64,000 nucleotides of DNA from the NCBI RefSeq assembly GCF_041260155.1, contig NW_027248277.1, positions 6,507,910-6,571,909 of the forward strand. Direction: 5' to 3'. Source of the DNA: Ptychodera flava (lineage: Eukaryota > Hemichordata > Enteropneusta > Ptychoderidae). The notes under the pieces were generated by a model. That model did no database searches. It saw only the letters and a program-made list of their open reading frames with translations, and was not told where the DNA came from. Shown here piece after piece: positions 36,560-49,056 of this stretch; positions within the stretch are counted from its first letter, which is position 1; each line of letters opens with the position of its first letter. A program made the translations under genes and the position numbers.

Positions 36560-37065
36560 CTAGTGACCGGCCATTGAGAGACATTACTGAAAGCAACAAC
36601 CTCGCGACCGGTCGTGTAGACAAATGTTGGCAAAATTCCACATTTTATACCTACAGCCACGACCTCACGATCGGTCATGGAGAAAAATTACCGGGGAAAA
36701 AAGTAAAAACCTGAAAGCCATAACCTCATGACCGATCATTGAGAAAATTTCGGGCTAAATTCAACACTTTATAGCCACGACCGGTCGTTGAAAAAAAATA
36801 CCGGGGAAAAAATTCAAAGCTTGAAAGCCATAACCTCATGACCGATCGTTGAGAAAATGTCGGGAAAAATTTAACACTTTACGGCCACTACCTCAACCGG
36901 TCGTGGACAGAAAATGAAGTCGAATACATGAAAGTCACGGTCGTTGAGAAAAATGTCGTGAAAATTCAACACTTTACAGCCACGACCTGGTGCGATTGTT
37001 GTGGAGAGAGAAAACATTGGGAAAAAATCGGAAACCTGAAATCTACGACCGTGGACGCTTAAACT
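36560..37065 (+). repeat. minisatellite of ~55-60 bp units inside the foldback element
   Basis: About eight units share the theme GACCGRTCGTTGAGAAAA, then CGGGGAAAA, then CAACACTTTATAGCCACGACC. Each unit is centred on a short palindrome such as CGACCGGTCG or ACCGATCGTT. Confidence 0.7.
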
Positions 37066-38637
37066 ATTCTCGTGGAGGATATTGAAGCTCCTTGTCTGTG
37101 ATGAAATCAACTAGGCTACCGTCCGACCGATCAGGAGAGAAAATGTAGAAAAGTTAAAAAGTCACTAACAACAGCCATGTGGAGAGACAGCTCAGAAAAA
37201 ATTAAAATACATGATCTGGGCGGCCTGAAGGAGACGGCAACGTAACGTTACAAATTTTTTGATGACATAGGTTAAGTTCCTGACTACATTTTCTTACCCT
37301 AGAACTTTAAAAAGCTAAGTCCATCCTTTCAGTTCATTCAGATTATGTACTGTCGTCCTTGAGTTGCGTGTTTGAGGAATGATACTGGTGGAAAGTGCAT
37401 AATAATACAGCGAAAATATATAAAAGTCAGCTTGGACTCTCTGTTGTGCCGCGCAACAACCTAAACGCAGCCGCTGACGTTTTTACAGACAGAATACACA
37501 GACAATGTATCAAATACCATGAAATCGTTTTTATTGAAAAGGCGTGCTTGCAGTACCAGTACACAAACAAAAAACTGAATAAAAGTTGATGATTTTATCC
37601 ATCTTGTTCTCGGAAAGTGAAGCGTGGGCTGTCCGTCTTTGGGGAAAATACTATAACTTACGCTACACATGGACGCGGAAGTGAAAAACACAATAACATT
37701 TTAAAACGAGAACGGGCAAGAAAATGTCAGTAAATTCGTAATCCTGGTAATAACTGGGGTTAATATTAGGAAGTCTAATCGTGTTCCTTGCCATTCAAGA
37801 TGTTTTGTTGATACGATGTGCACATTGTGGAGGTTTCTTTGGAGTACCTGTAGGTGAGAACTTCATTGGTACGGATTGTCGCTGATGTATTAGCGGGGAG
37901 GCCGGGCAAACGAGTCAGTCACAGTCGATGACGGTGTGCTACGTTTACGATAGACGCTATAGATGTACGAAGACGATGCATCGATGGTGGCATCGAATAA
38001 TATGGATAGTGTATAATACTGGCATACATGATGACATCGATCTATATTGAGCTGCCTGCAGCGGTGTTCGGTTCGGTTGATGCTGTCTGAGCCTCGCTAC
38101 AAGGAGAAAAATTCTCCTTGTCTGTGGCTGTTGAAGCTACCACCTCGATTGACCAAGGAGGTTCGTGTAGATGCAGAGGCAGGAAACGTGATACCTCGCC
38201 CTTCAGCTCTTTCCGTGCAGGATTTACAGAAGTTTTGGTTATATTCTCGAACTCATCGTTATACAAATTGAATCCTTGTTTTGATTTTGTAGGATTGATT
38301 AAAACCAGTCGTGTAGCGTGATCTTATAAAACTTTTGCTCGTTTTGAGCATGATGTACTAACTTTGACATTATGTAACACCAAACGCATTATGGGAAATA
38401 TGTTTACTTCTGGATTGGAAATAAACAGGTTTGAGGTCAAAAGGTTCTACTTCCGACTTCCGCTCTTACGGACGACATCGGACCATGACCGACTCAAAAA
38501 TGTAGGTTGTTTTCTGGCTCAAGATGACCATTTTAGACGGCGTACTTTGGCATGTAACAGTTCATCGGTATAGCGATGCTTTTGATAGTCGTTAAATTTC
38601 GATTGACTTCTACATCTGCTCAGATTTGCGTTTTCTT
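37066..38637. other. unique centre of the foldback element
   Basis: No recognised domain. A minus-strand open stretch (38042-38266) has protein-like composition (FENITKTSVNPARKELKGEV) but matches nothing I know; it may be captured host sequence or chance. Confidence 0.3.
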
Positions 38638-38813
38638 GTGATACTGTGTCTGTGATTTTCACCCTTTCCTTATTTCACTACGTGTGTGACGGCTGTGGTG
38701 TTGACTCAATCACTTAATCCGCTGATACAGACAGCGGATTAGCAAGTTGGCAATGTTTTCGGAGCAATTACAGTGGTGTATACACAAGTTGAAGAGGAGA
38801 TAAGGACTTGTCG

Positions 38814-39032
38814 CACTGCATGAAAAACCAATAATACTTACTGTATTAGCATGGATTATTGCCTGTATTTTAGCTGAAGAGTGCATATACAGATGAATAC
38901 AGTCAATAATCCATTGCTTGTATTCAGCAAGCCTGTATTCATATGGATTCATGTGAATTCACGTGTATTATTCTATAATACAGGTAACCAATCAGTGTGA
39001 ATTTAGCTGTATTATTGCGTTTTCATGCAGTG
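38814..39032. mobile_element. CACTG-type MITE nested in the foldback element
   Basis: 219 bp with ends CACTGCATGAAAA / TTTTCATGCAGTG and 3-bp flanks TCG on both sides (38811-38813, 39033-39035). The opposite arm of the foldback element keeps the empty site, one TCG in the matching sequence. CACTG ends with 3-bp duplications fit the CACTA/EnSpm (CMC) superfamily. Confidence 0.75.
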
Positions 39033-39509
39033 TCGGTAATATTATAAAGCAGTCAGACGGTGTGGAGTTGAACTCTTTATTTGAAATATCACAGTCAAAA
39101 TTAATAAAATCAAATAAGGTAAACCGTTGCACAAAAAAACCTCCTCCCCATCCCAGGGTCCTTTCATCTGTTCCCTGTGATATCTTATTGAATGTAATTC
39201 ATGTAAACAACAGTTGGTCCGTCCTTTGTCTATGGTGGCATGATCAAAGACTGTCGTTACATGTAAAATAGACAGTGTACATTCGGCAGTGTACACACTT
39301 ACAAGGCCCATCGCAAGGTTATTAGTATGAATATATGCTGAGGTTAACGAACGCTATTTAGGGTTTCTTTAAGGCTAATATTGTTAACAATGCCACATCA
39401 CTAATATGATAATGGTATTTGCAAAACTGCCAGCCAGTGAACTTTGAACCAACGTCAACATTTTGCCTATATACCAAATATATGAACAGATTTTAACATG
39501 TTACCATTA

Positions 39510-41286
39510 GCTCGGAAACTCTACGAGGAAAAGTAAACGTTTTTTATTATTTCTTCCAATACATATGGATCATCCATTTTGGAACAACTTGCAAAACTAA
39601 ATCACACAAGACAAGAGTGATGAAATTGAGACCAACTAATGCATTTTCACTGACATTATCTTGACCACGTATTTTCCAAATTTGACCTAGCTGGGCCTCT
39701 TCGACTAAGATAATTTGTTGATAGCGTGAACGAAGACATAAAGAGATACAAAGGCATGAGAGGAGACGTCAACATGTAACAATAAACTCACCTTCTATAA
39801 AATATGTAAAGTATGTACGACCTTGATACTCTTCAACATTGATAAAATTATTAAATATATTTGATTGGACACCCAACCTGTTAAAATCACATCCAGCAAT
39901 GATATTTAAAGATGTTTTCCTGCAGTTTGACAGCAAATACAGTTTACCATATCAAATGCTTATTAAGTCACCATATAATGTACTTTATTTTTTTCGGGGG
40001 GGGGGTATAAGGTATAACAATCCTGTCATAATATTTAATAATTTTCTTCATTTTAACATAATCTAAGTGAGTTTTATGTTCCTACCACCCAAAGAAATGT
40101 CTATGCTAAATTTCAGAGTTTTGTTTATCAAAAATAACAAAAATATTACACTTGCATCTCATTCTCAAATTTCAGAGCAATGCAAAAGTTATCTGTTAAC
40201 ATTAATTTTTGTAAAAATCGATAAAAGAAAAACTTATAAAAAGTTCAAGGTCTTCCTATTAAAATTTAAAAACCTGTCATTTGAAATCAGCGTATGCTGA
40301 CTTCATACTATAGGTGATTCTCACGTTTTGCAATGACACTATTCTATACCAGGAATTAATGATAGTTCTAGGTATTTTCTGACCACAAACAAAAGCAATT
40401 CACAAAAAATACAATACTGCATGTTCTTTATGATTTAAACTAACACTAAGAAGAACGCCTAAGGACCGCAAATATAATTTTAAAGTAACTTGACAAATGG
40501 TGTCAGACAATAGAATAGATTAACAAAATAACAGAACAATTGTCCAAAATACAAATACCAACTCTTCACCACTACCTTAACAAAAAATTACCAAGGTTAC
40601 CTTTTCGAACATGCAGTTTCTGAGCGACTTTAAAAGCATATTCAAAGAAGAAGAAAATACAACAATTGAGAAACTTGCACCAAAATTATAAATTTCATGA
40701 GAATGTGTACAATATTGACGGAGGTTACCCTGAAGAACTTGAATGACAAGTTTCAAAGCAATGGCGAAAAATAGTGTCAGATGACAATAACTTTAGGCCG
40801 AAAACAAAATAAAACGAACCCAAAAATATGAACATACAAATGTCTCTGGAATTCGATAACACCTTAGATCACCTAAAACCTGTGTTCGGAATTTTCAACC
40901 CGACATTTAAAACTACTGCTTTCTTTTTATACCTCATTTGTATACATAGACACTGACCTGTTAGTTTAAACAAATCCATATCTCAACACCTGGGTTCGCA
41001 AGTACATCAAATACTAAGATAATATCATAGATGCTGTAGTTTTCAAGTTTAAAATGTGGACATACATACATACATACATACATACATACATACATACATA
41101 CATACATACATACATACATACATACATACATACATACATACATACATACATACATGCATGCATATATACATACATACATACCTACATACGCTGCCGACCT
41201 ACCATGTTTTGATTTATAGATATATACCAACTGTGAGATGAAACAACGTCGTAAGGTAGTATGCTCCTAGAAAGTGAAAGACTTAA
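39510..41286. other. unit-2-specific AT-rich block, gene 2 intron 1
   Basis: About 1.78 kb absent from gene 1 at 11513. The outer ends show only weak inverted similarity (ACT..CTACGAG against ACTTTCTAGGAG) and perhaps a TTA repeat. No coding potential is evident. It contains the CATA array at 41058-41183. Confidence 0.45.
41058..41183 (+). repeat. (CATA)n microsatellite
   Basis: About 30 CATA units with minor variants, inside the unit-2-specific block. Confidence 0.95.
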
Positions 41287-41600
41287 ACTTTTGCTTAAAA
41301 TTTTCTTAAGGAATCTTTCAACATTCTCTTTCAAAATAAAGAATAAAATTCAGGGGTCACCATGTAAATTTTTGTATTAGAGAAACAAATAAACCAAGAT
41401 TTACCGATATTTAAAATTCAAAATGGCCGCCATTTCTATGGAGAAAATTTAAATATTCCACTTTCGAAAAACTAAGACGGTTACACCAAGAGCTTTAAAT
41501 GAATCCCATAGTGGTATAGCAGAAAAGAGTTGTTAAAGTGTGAGAGTCCAAGTATCTGTTCCCAGGACACATTCTTCATTAAAATTAAAAAATAACTCAC

Positions 41601-41966
41601 AGAGTGTGTCACAGGTACGTATACGTTCAGGAAGAGACAGTCCTCGCTCTGTGTCTCTGTTATATCATCAAAGGAGTCGAGGGCTTGAATACAGGCCGAC
41701 CCAATGCTCGTTGCCCGATACACCCCACCCCAGCCCTCTTTCGTCTGAGGTGGACGAAATCTCAGGTCACCGACTGGTGGTTCAGCGTAGGGTATCCCTT
41801 CATAGATGTGAATGGTGCGATTGATGTTTACATCCGGGTGCCAGGATATCTCAGACTTGCCGACCAGTTTTCCCAAAGTGATTTCAACCATTGGATCGTC
41901 AGCGAAGACTAAACATAGGACAGCAAGACAGACAGCAACCCGACAGTGCACCCCGTAGAAAGCCAT
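41601..41966 (-). CDS. gene 2 exon 1: signal peptide and N-terminal segment
   Basis: Starts MAFYGVHCRVAVCLAVLC, a clear signal peptide, with no other in-frame ATG close upstream. The exon reads through to NVYVPVTHS at a GTGAGT donor. It is the only unbroken exon 1 in the window and the best guide to the family's N-terminus. Confidence 0.9.
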
Positions 41967-43120
41967 GTTGTGGCCTCCAAAATATATCGCCTGTCTGCTC
42001 TGTGCTTATTATGTAAGGTCAGACATAGGTTACGTACGCACCTCCATTGCAATGTGCTCCCTTTATGCATGCCCGAAACTTTCATTCACATATACGCATT
42101 GAAATCAGTGAAAACAGCTTTTGTTCTGGACCTGCAACATGTCAAAACCATTACTTCTGCCCATTTTGTATTCATAAGCGTTTTCGTCAGAGATGTCAAG
42201 ATGCCTTTAACCCGGGTGAATCAATTCTTCGTTATTGGGTGTCAGCAAGGTTTATAGTGTCCCTTGACGTAAATGTAAAGAGTACGATAAGCATGTTGAA
42301 CGTTATTTTACTTTGGCTAGGAAACAATTCATGTCCTGTGGTTTTGACCGCCCTCTTTCGTTTGCTTAATGTAAATGTTTGATCAGCCACCTTTCTATAA
42401 AATATGGACTTTTTCCTTGTTTTTGCCTTGGAGTACTACGTGGCTACGCACTTCGTAGAAAATGCAGATATTTAACGCCAGTACTTTTGGCTAGTATGTG
42501 GTGTGCTTAAAATCGGTGATATTTTGTTAAATTTTGGAAAGCCGTTTGGGATCCCTCAGCGACAACTCTTACCCCGTCGAAAATGCAAAGGTAGAAAACA
42601 ATTTTTTTTATTCGAAATATAAAATAATAGCACCCGGCTACAACTTTAAGCGGCGACGTCAACTTCAAATGCGAAACAAACACTCAAATCATGTTTTTAT
42701 GCTACCACAAAATATCAGTCAGCGTCAACATTGCTAATACCATAGTGATTCTAAAAGCTGCTAACACTTTTCAACTTGACCTTCGATGAAAGCAGGTCGC
42801 AGTAGTAACAATCTATGAGGCACTTAGTGTGATGTTGAACTATAACGATGGCGGCGAATGCCTAACTATGAATGCGGAAAAAACAAAAGCTCGCGCGGAG
42901 GCGAAAACTCTACCTGCCCATAACAAAAAAATACGGACGCAGAAACTCAATGCTTTAAGTTTCCGCAAAGAACTGCCATCGCAAAATCTTATCGTGCCCT
43001 GCGGCCTCAAAATATCTACTCGCTCTTTTTCCAAATGTGGACGCTGGCAACGTGAAACTTTAAATAAAGTCATTTCAGCAGTTCATGACACATTTATGAT
43101 ACTTTTTGTTTTGAAACTCT
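41967..43120. other. upstream spacer of gene 2
   Basis: Co-linear with 12945-13483 and 16676-17290, lacking both the 3.2-kb block and the LTR element. It therefore shows the empty site for the LTR element near 43117. No promoter could be assigned by eye. Confidence 0.5.
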
Positions 43121-43159
43121 TTTGAGCGAATTTTTTCGCAGTAAAATCAGAACTACGCT

Positions 43160-43760
43160 GTCTTTGCATCCAAAATTGAGGTGCACTTGCAAATGAATAC
43201 CCCTTTCGCTGGGTTTATCCTTGGCAATACTTGCAGAACCACACTGAGACTCTTAGCAACAATGTCTTCAATGTTAGGGTGACTGATATCAAGGGCTTCT
43301 AGGCAAAGACAAGTCATATTTTTTATCACTGTACTGAGACCCTTAGCACCTTCTTTGTCAAGTTTAATGAGATTAAGATGTGTTAGCCATAAAAAGTTCT
43401 CAAAGTTACTTAGACCAGCATCTTGAATGTCGTTGTCACTGAGATCCAGATGTCTTTGCTCAGTCATAGCCCATTCCCTTAAATATATGTTCTGCACTAC
43501 AATCACCAACATTTTCACTTTTCAGAGAAAGACTTCTACAAGGCAGATATGATTGTTAAGATCCTGACAAATTCCTTCACAAATTTCAACTTGTCTCGAG
43601 TGAGTTCACTAGCTTTAGGATCCAAATCCTGTGCGTGAATCTTTACTATGTAATTGATACGAAGTAGACTGAATGAGGCACACTGATAAATTTGTGTATT
43701 TCTCCTGATGTATTTTCAAGCGAACTCGTGACATCGTTGACACTAAGTTCAGTGTCATGG
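43160..43760 (-). pseudogene. leucine-rich-repeat relic, copy 2
   Basis: An open minus-strand stretch carries at least three LRRs of ribonuclease-inhibitor/NLR type: HLDLSDNDIQDAGLSNFENF, LTHLNLIKLDKEGAKGLS and CLCLEALDISHPNIEDIVAK. Upstream parts are in other frames and the gene's other domains are missing. NLR-type LRRs are abundant in invertebrate deuterostomes, but no NACHT domain is here to confirm the class. Confidence 0.6.
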
Positions 43761-43806
43761 AAAATCGTATATCATACATGTTTCTTATTTATTTCTTATT
43801 TCTTAT

Positions 43807-43996
43807 TTCCAACGGGCGTTAGCCCAATTACAGGACGAGGTTCTCATTACCCACTAACCCCCAAAGGAGCACTGAGGAGTAAAGTGCCTTGCTCAGGGGC
43901 ACAACACCGTGCTAGAGTCTCGAACTCACCGCCCTTCGACAGTGAGTCCATTACTCTGGACCAACCGGGTCTTGAACCAGGTTTCGAACTCACCAT
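43807..43996 (+). repeat. SINE-like interspersed repeat, copy 2
   Basis: Same element as 24236-24408, slightly longer, with GTGCCTTGCTCAGGGGCAC and GGTTTCGAACTCACC. Confidence 0.5.
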
Positions 43997-44423
43997 AAAT
44001 GTTTTTTTAATTACATGCATGCAGTTTACAACTTAATTCTCTTTTTAAATACAGAAAAAAAAAGATATTTCAATTGAATCGAACTGAATTGAAAAGTCGA
44101 CAATGACATGATAAATTGGATTCCATGGTGGTCACTCTCAGAGTTCATTGTGTACAAACAAAACCTGACAGGAAATATCCTACAAGAGGATTTTTAGCCA
44201 TAGAATTGAACTACCCTTTGCTGTTAACAAAATGCCAATAGTCATTGTCTTTTAATAATGCAATTGGTAATCTACACATCCGATTATTTAAATTATGATC
44301 ATCGCAACCTTAAAAAGTTCATTCACTTTCAGAGCCCAAACGCCGTACGGACATACTTTCAGTAATTCCCTAAACCCATACGAAAAGAAGGCGGTGCCTT
44401 CATCAAATTTTTCCCACCAGTTC

Positions 44424-45955
44424 TTTCATGTCATGTTTCACCCACAACAATCAAACAAAGCTAAATTCAAGAAACACACGAAGCAAGTCACCCGACTTGA
44501 CGCTTTCAACCCCGATACAAACCACCACAGAGATTGACAGCAGTGAAATTTTCGTCAAACTAAAAAGAACAAGAAACAAGTTACATCAGCTATACATCGA
44601 CAGGGAAACAAACAATCGAGCAGCAGCTGGCATCTATTGGCAAAGGTGCCTACACGAAGAACTGGTGCCGCGAAGCCTACAGATCTACCTGCGAGCACAA
44701 CTACCAGGCTATAAACTCACCAAATCATTCACAATCAAGCGGTGAGAGCTTGAAAGGTACTCCGGTCTGATTTTTTTTGAACTTATCAACAAATAATTAC
44801 CTGCCATTACACCAAGAAGAGGACGGCAAAAGAATCGGAGGTACGTTCCAAGCCGTAGAAAAAAAAGAGCCATCATTCAATGGAAAGCCGACAAAGAGAT
44901 GAAATTCATAAAAACTCTATCGTCGTACAAACTAATAAACAACGAAAAATAGCGATAGGCAGAGGCCTAAAATTTATTCCGACATCAACACAAGCAAACA
45001 GAAAACTACTGCTTCATGATTTCAATAAATACAGTCGGAAAATGAGACAACACTACATTATGAGACACAAACAATCACAACAACACCCATTCAAACAAAA
45101 ATCAAACTGACTCCCCAGTCAACAGCAAACACAAAATTTGAAAGTTATCTCGAAGCAACCAAACCAACACTCTGAGAGATACCCTTTTTATGAAAGGAAA
45201 CAGAACAAGTCGCGTACCAAAAAAAACCAAAACAAAACAACAAAAAAAAACAAAAAAAATCGGGATAAACAAACTCGGAAACAATAGACAAATTACCATA
45301 AACCCCTTCGACAGGGGTCACATTGTCATTTTCAACACAAAAGATTACGTACTCGAATGCGAAAGACAATTAATCAAAACTCAACATTATACAAAACTAA
45401 ACAAAGACGACAAAGAACAAACAGAAAAAAAGACAGTATACTTAAGAATCTGTTCCCAGAATTACCAATCATTACTTACAAGAGAAACGAAAATTTAAGA
45501 GACACATTTGTACAAAAATTACAGAAGTAAAGCAAGAATACAAACAAACCAGATCGTCAAACGAATTCACAAAGCCGTCCAAACATTGATATAATTGCTT
45601 CTCTGCTTGCAGAGCAAGAACACTAGATACACTGAAAATAATTTCCACAAACACAAACTGAGGCAAGAAACATCTGCGACTGATGAGAAACCACACTCGG
45701 ATTTCGTAACGCAAGCGTCAAATTTAAAGGGTCATTCTATCCACATTTATAACACCATAGGTCTGGCTGCATCTCGCCATGAGCTTTCCCCAACACACAA
45801 AACGTTATCGTACATATTAATCCAAACTTCCCTACATTCCGAAACGAAACAATCACTAGTGTAACATAAATAACTGGATAGTAATCTAGGAAATTTTCAC
45901 ACATACCCGAAACGAATCGAACACGAACGCAACACAAACGTTTAGATAGTAAGGT
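44424..45955 (+). mobile_element. Penelope-like retroelement, internally shortened copy 3
   Basis: Co-linear with copies 1 and 2 and shortened in the same way. The region ITINPFDRGHIVIFNTKDYV near 45295-45360 is the clearest RT-start motif of the set. Confidence 0.6.
45680..45719 (+). ncRNA. hammerhead ribozyme-like core, copy 3 (altered)
   Basis: Same layout, but the second core box reads CGTAAC instead of CGAAAC and stem II is weakened, so it is probably inactive. Confidence 0.45.
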
Positions 45956-47277
45956 GGGTTGTCTCTTTGTAACTGATTGCCATATTTACATTATGCAAAT
46001 AAGCCTATAAACAATCAAACAGTAAGGTATATTTTCTAAACTGTCTTCAGCAACATCTAAGCAAATACAAATTCAAAGCAAATGTTGAGTTATTATAAAG
46101 AAGGCTATTCAGCGGACCGCCACCTTGAAATAATGGAAATTAGAAAGTCAAGTAAACAGATTAACTACGCTCGAACAGCAACAACAACAAGAAGAAACAA
46201 ACAAATAATAAAGATCGCCATTCCTTTCTCCACGTTAAATGTTGATATATTGCATTGGGTGCATATCTACTAATCATCGTATTACTGATTACTCGATCAA
46301 CGACTTATCTATACTTGACGTAATAAGCTAACCAGTACAACTGTTGACATCTACACCCATGCGGAAATCTGAGAACGACGACGGTGTTAAGTAGCGCTCC
46401 GTATTGAATGATCATCAAGTTATAACAATCAAGGAAAAAAGCTCCCTCTAACCCTATCAGTGTCCGCAAGTCATTGCAGGGCATGGCACGTATTATGATC
46501 AGGCAAAATACTTTGTTAGCGCCGCTGGGCACAAAACTCTCAAATTGAAAGTCAAAAAGTTAATATCGGACATGTTTCAACGGCTTTGTTTTGCTCAGGG
46601 TTACTGTTTTATGTTGGCGTCTTTTGTGTACTTTCCTGCTTCATCTTCATCTGCAAAACACTTCATGTCAGGATCTACAAATGGAACATGAAGAACAAGA
46701 CAGTGGCGTTGAGATGCTTGCCGTGACTGAGCATGCGCACAACAATGAAGTAAAGCAGAGGCTATAGTCAAGTAATTATCAGAAAGTGAGGGAAATGTAT
46801 CAAATGAAAATATAATGTTCATGTGAGTAATTTCTTAGATAAATAAGAAATTCATCAGCGTAAATTGATATTTTACATTTACATTATCATGTGAGTAATT
46901 TCTTAGATAAATAAGTAATTCATCAGCGTAAATTGATATTTTTAACAGCAGACTGAGAATGAAAAGTAGTAAGCCGTCATGCTAAGCCTAGAATTGGAAA
47001 TGCAAACTTAATTTAGTCAACATTTCCAGGTATTTCAAATTCAAATAAATGACCCCTAGCTTTGACCTGTTAACTGTACAGAGAGGTCGGGGACATTATT
47101 TATTTTGAAGTTCAAAGAAAACAGACACTAAAATGTCATTTACATTAATAATGATGTTATAGAAGCAATTATTCAGAGAAAACAGTTATTCAAATTTAGG
47201 TGTGCCTCATTATACCTTGAGGCTTAAGAAACCTAGCTGTAGGCATTGACATGGATAAGGAGTTAATGCTGGTTGGT
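45956..47277. other. spacer downstream of gene 3
   Basis: Co-linear with 1496-2434, with about 330 extra bases near 46215-46560. Part of the extra (AAATACTTTGTTxGCGCC ... GAAAGTCAAAAAG) is shared with unit 4 near 58665-58715 and is missing from units 1 and 2. Confidence 0.55.
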
Positions 47278-47286
47278 GAATTCCCC

Positions 47287-47759
47287 TTGCCTAGACCCTA
47301 AACGTCACTTACGGCCTCCGTGCCTCCGACCCCACTCTGTCTAGCCTCGCCGGTCCACCGTTAATGCCGTAGCTAAAAACAGCTCATTTGAAAGTGAGTG
47401 GTCTCAAGGAGAGACGAGAGACGATGATGTCACTGGCGTCCCTTTGAAAGTAAATTAACCCAAATGTTCCTCACATGATTGGCCAATAATTATATGGATG
47501 TTGCTCATAAACTAGCTCATAAACTGAACGTTTTTCGGCTAGTTTATGACAACATCCATTTAATCATTTGCCAATCATGTGGGGAACATTTGGGCTGATT
47601 GACTTTGAAAGGGACGCCAGTGACATCATCATCTCCCCTGGAGACCATTTACTTTCAAATGAGCAGTTTTTATGCTACGGCGCTAAAAGTGGACCTCGAG
47701 GCTAGACGGAGTGGGGTCGGAGGCACGGAGGCCGTAGGTGACTTGTAGGGTCTATGCAA
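47287..47759. mobile_element. Mutator-type foldback MITE, copy in unit 3
   Basis: 473 bp, flanked by GAATTCCCC (47278-47286) and GAATTTTCC (47760-47768). Orthologous to the insertions at 2444 and 27246; unit 4 is empty at this place. Confidence 0.72.
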
Positions 47760-48167
47760 GAATTTTCCTGATTATTTTAAATGACCAATAACTGTAATTT
47801 TCGATGATTCTTTTCACCATTTTTAATTTTTGATGTTAACCGTAATATTTTTTTTCTATTTCTTAAAGCATGTTGAGATACACAAGAGTCATTTTGTCAA
47901 CTCAGTCTGTACATGTCACGTGCTTAAAATAGTGTGTTTGTCGATTCTGCCTGTACAGGTGAAGACAATATTGTGTTTGTCAACGAGGCTTGCTCTTGAG
48001 TAGACTCCATGATTAATGCTGACAAGTAAATTCTGGTTTGTATTCGAATGCAAAAATGCGTTCTTCACTTGCAGACGCTATGTAGACAAGTCAAACAGTT
48101 GGCGTCTCGGCATGAATTGTTGGATCAAACAAAAGTAGTAACAACTACCGATTCTTCGATTTAAGTA

Positions 48168-48363
48168 TTATTTACCAGTATTTTTCATCAGGTTAGGAAT
48201 GAAGTTATTCCAGAAGGCACACTCTTTGGCTTTCAATGCTCGTTTGTTTGACATCGTCAGTGCAATTTCTTTGTATTCTAATCCGGGTACTTTGAACAGC
48301 GGCCAATCATTTCGTGCCTCTTCTTCAGTTAAAGTTGCATCCTCTCTTGGAAGGTTGGGATTG
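48168..48363 (-). CDS. gene 3 exon 7: C-terminus
   Basis: 196 bp, NPNLPREDATLTEEEARNDW ... FWNNFIPNLMKNTGK and TAA. Open. Confidence 0.9.
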
Positions 48364-49056
48364 CTGAAAATGTAAAGCGATATGTTTGTTTTAAAAAAAA
48401 AACGTTTAGAGTGAATCCAAGTTTTCATCAACATGGATGCTCCTCTCACAATATGGAAATTCTTCGTAACATAAGAGAGGTAAAGGTTTTTGAAAACTCA
48501 ATTTAGGCGATTAATAACTATGTGTCGTATCTGCATTGGTGTGATTTGTCTGGAGTCAGATATAAGAAGCAGCTGAGTGTCACATGCAGCACAAATGACA
48601 CGTCACAAGGAACTGAAGATAATGGGTAATGACGGATTTATGATAAACCCATTCCCAGAATACTATAACTGGCAGGGAAGTCAATTCTCGGTTCCACTTT
48701 ATATCAAAACATGCATACATAGGAACGTCCTCGTAAGGTTGCATGAGGGCGCTGTCTAGTAATGAACACCGTCGTCCTTTTGAATTCATTTTCGCCAAAA
48801 CACGGTAACATTTTTCGTTGTTCCTGCAGGTACTTTCCCATGATTAATGTTATTTTAGATCCTATTTATCACCTAAAATATTACGAATCAGACTGCAATC
48901 AATAAAAATTTGAGCAAAGATACAAAAGGAAAGGAATATATTATTTAAGCGAGTGTAAAATCGCTATCGGAAAAGACGTACGCAAAATTTAAAATTGCGT
49001 GTCATGTGTATGCAACATTGATGTTTATTGTAAAATATTGATTCGTTCCAACTTAC
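48364..49056 (-). other. gene 3 intron 6
   Basis: About 690 bp, much shorter than in genes 1 and 2 and more like gene 4 (60392-61819). No feature seen. Confidence 0.55.

Larger units (their letters stand above)
36051..39179. mobile_element. 3.1-kb foldback element with 14-bp flanking repeats
   Basis: Two inverted arms, 36051-36455 and 38638-39179, match along their length (outer ends CATAGGGGAAAG and CACAGGGAACAG). Net arm length is about 320 bp once an 84-bp internal doubling in the left arm and a CACTG MITE in the right arm are removed. ATATCTTATTGAAT flanks both sides (36037-36050, 39180-39193), and gene 1 shows an uninterrupted site near 11170. Each arm has a nested hairpin, AATCCGCTG / CAGCGGATT. 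The 2.2-kb centre has no recognised transposase. A 14-bp duplication does not fit any common DNA transposon superfamily I know. Confidence 0.75.

Noticed and set aside
40961-41230. Open frame of Tyr-Val-Cys-Met repeats
   Set aside because: Translation of the CATA microsatellite.
39510-41286. A DNA transposon with terminal inverted repeats
   Set aside because: The end similarity is too weak and no convincing target duplication was found.
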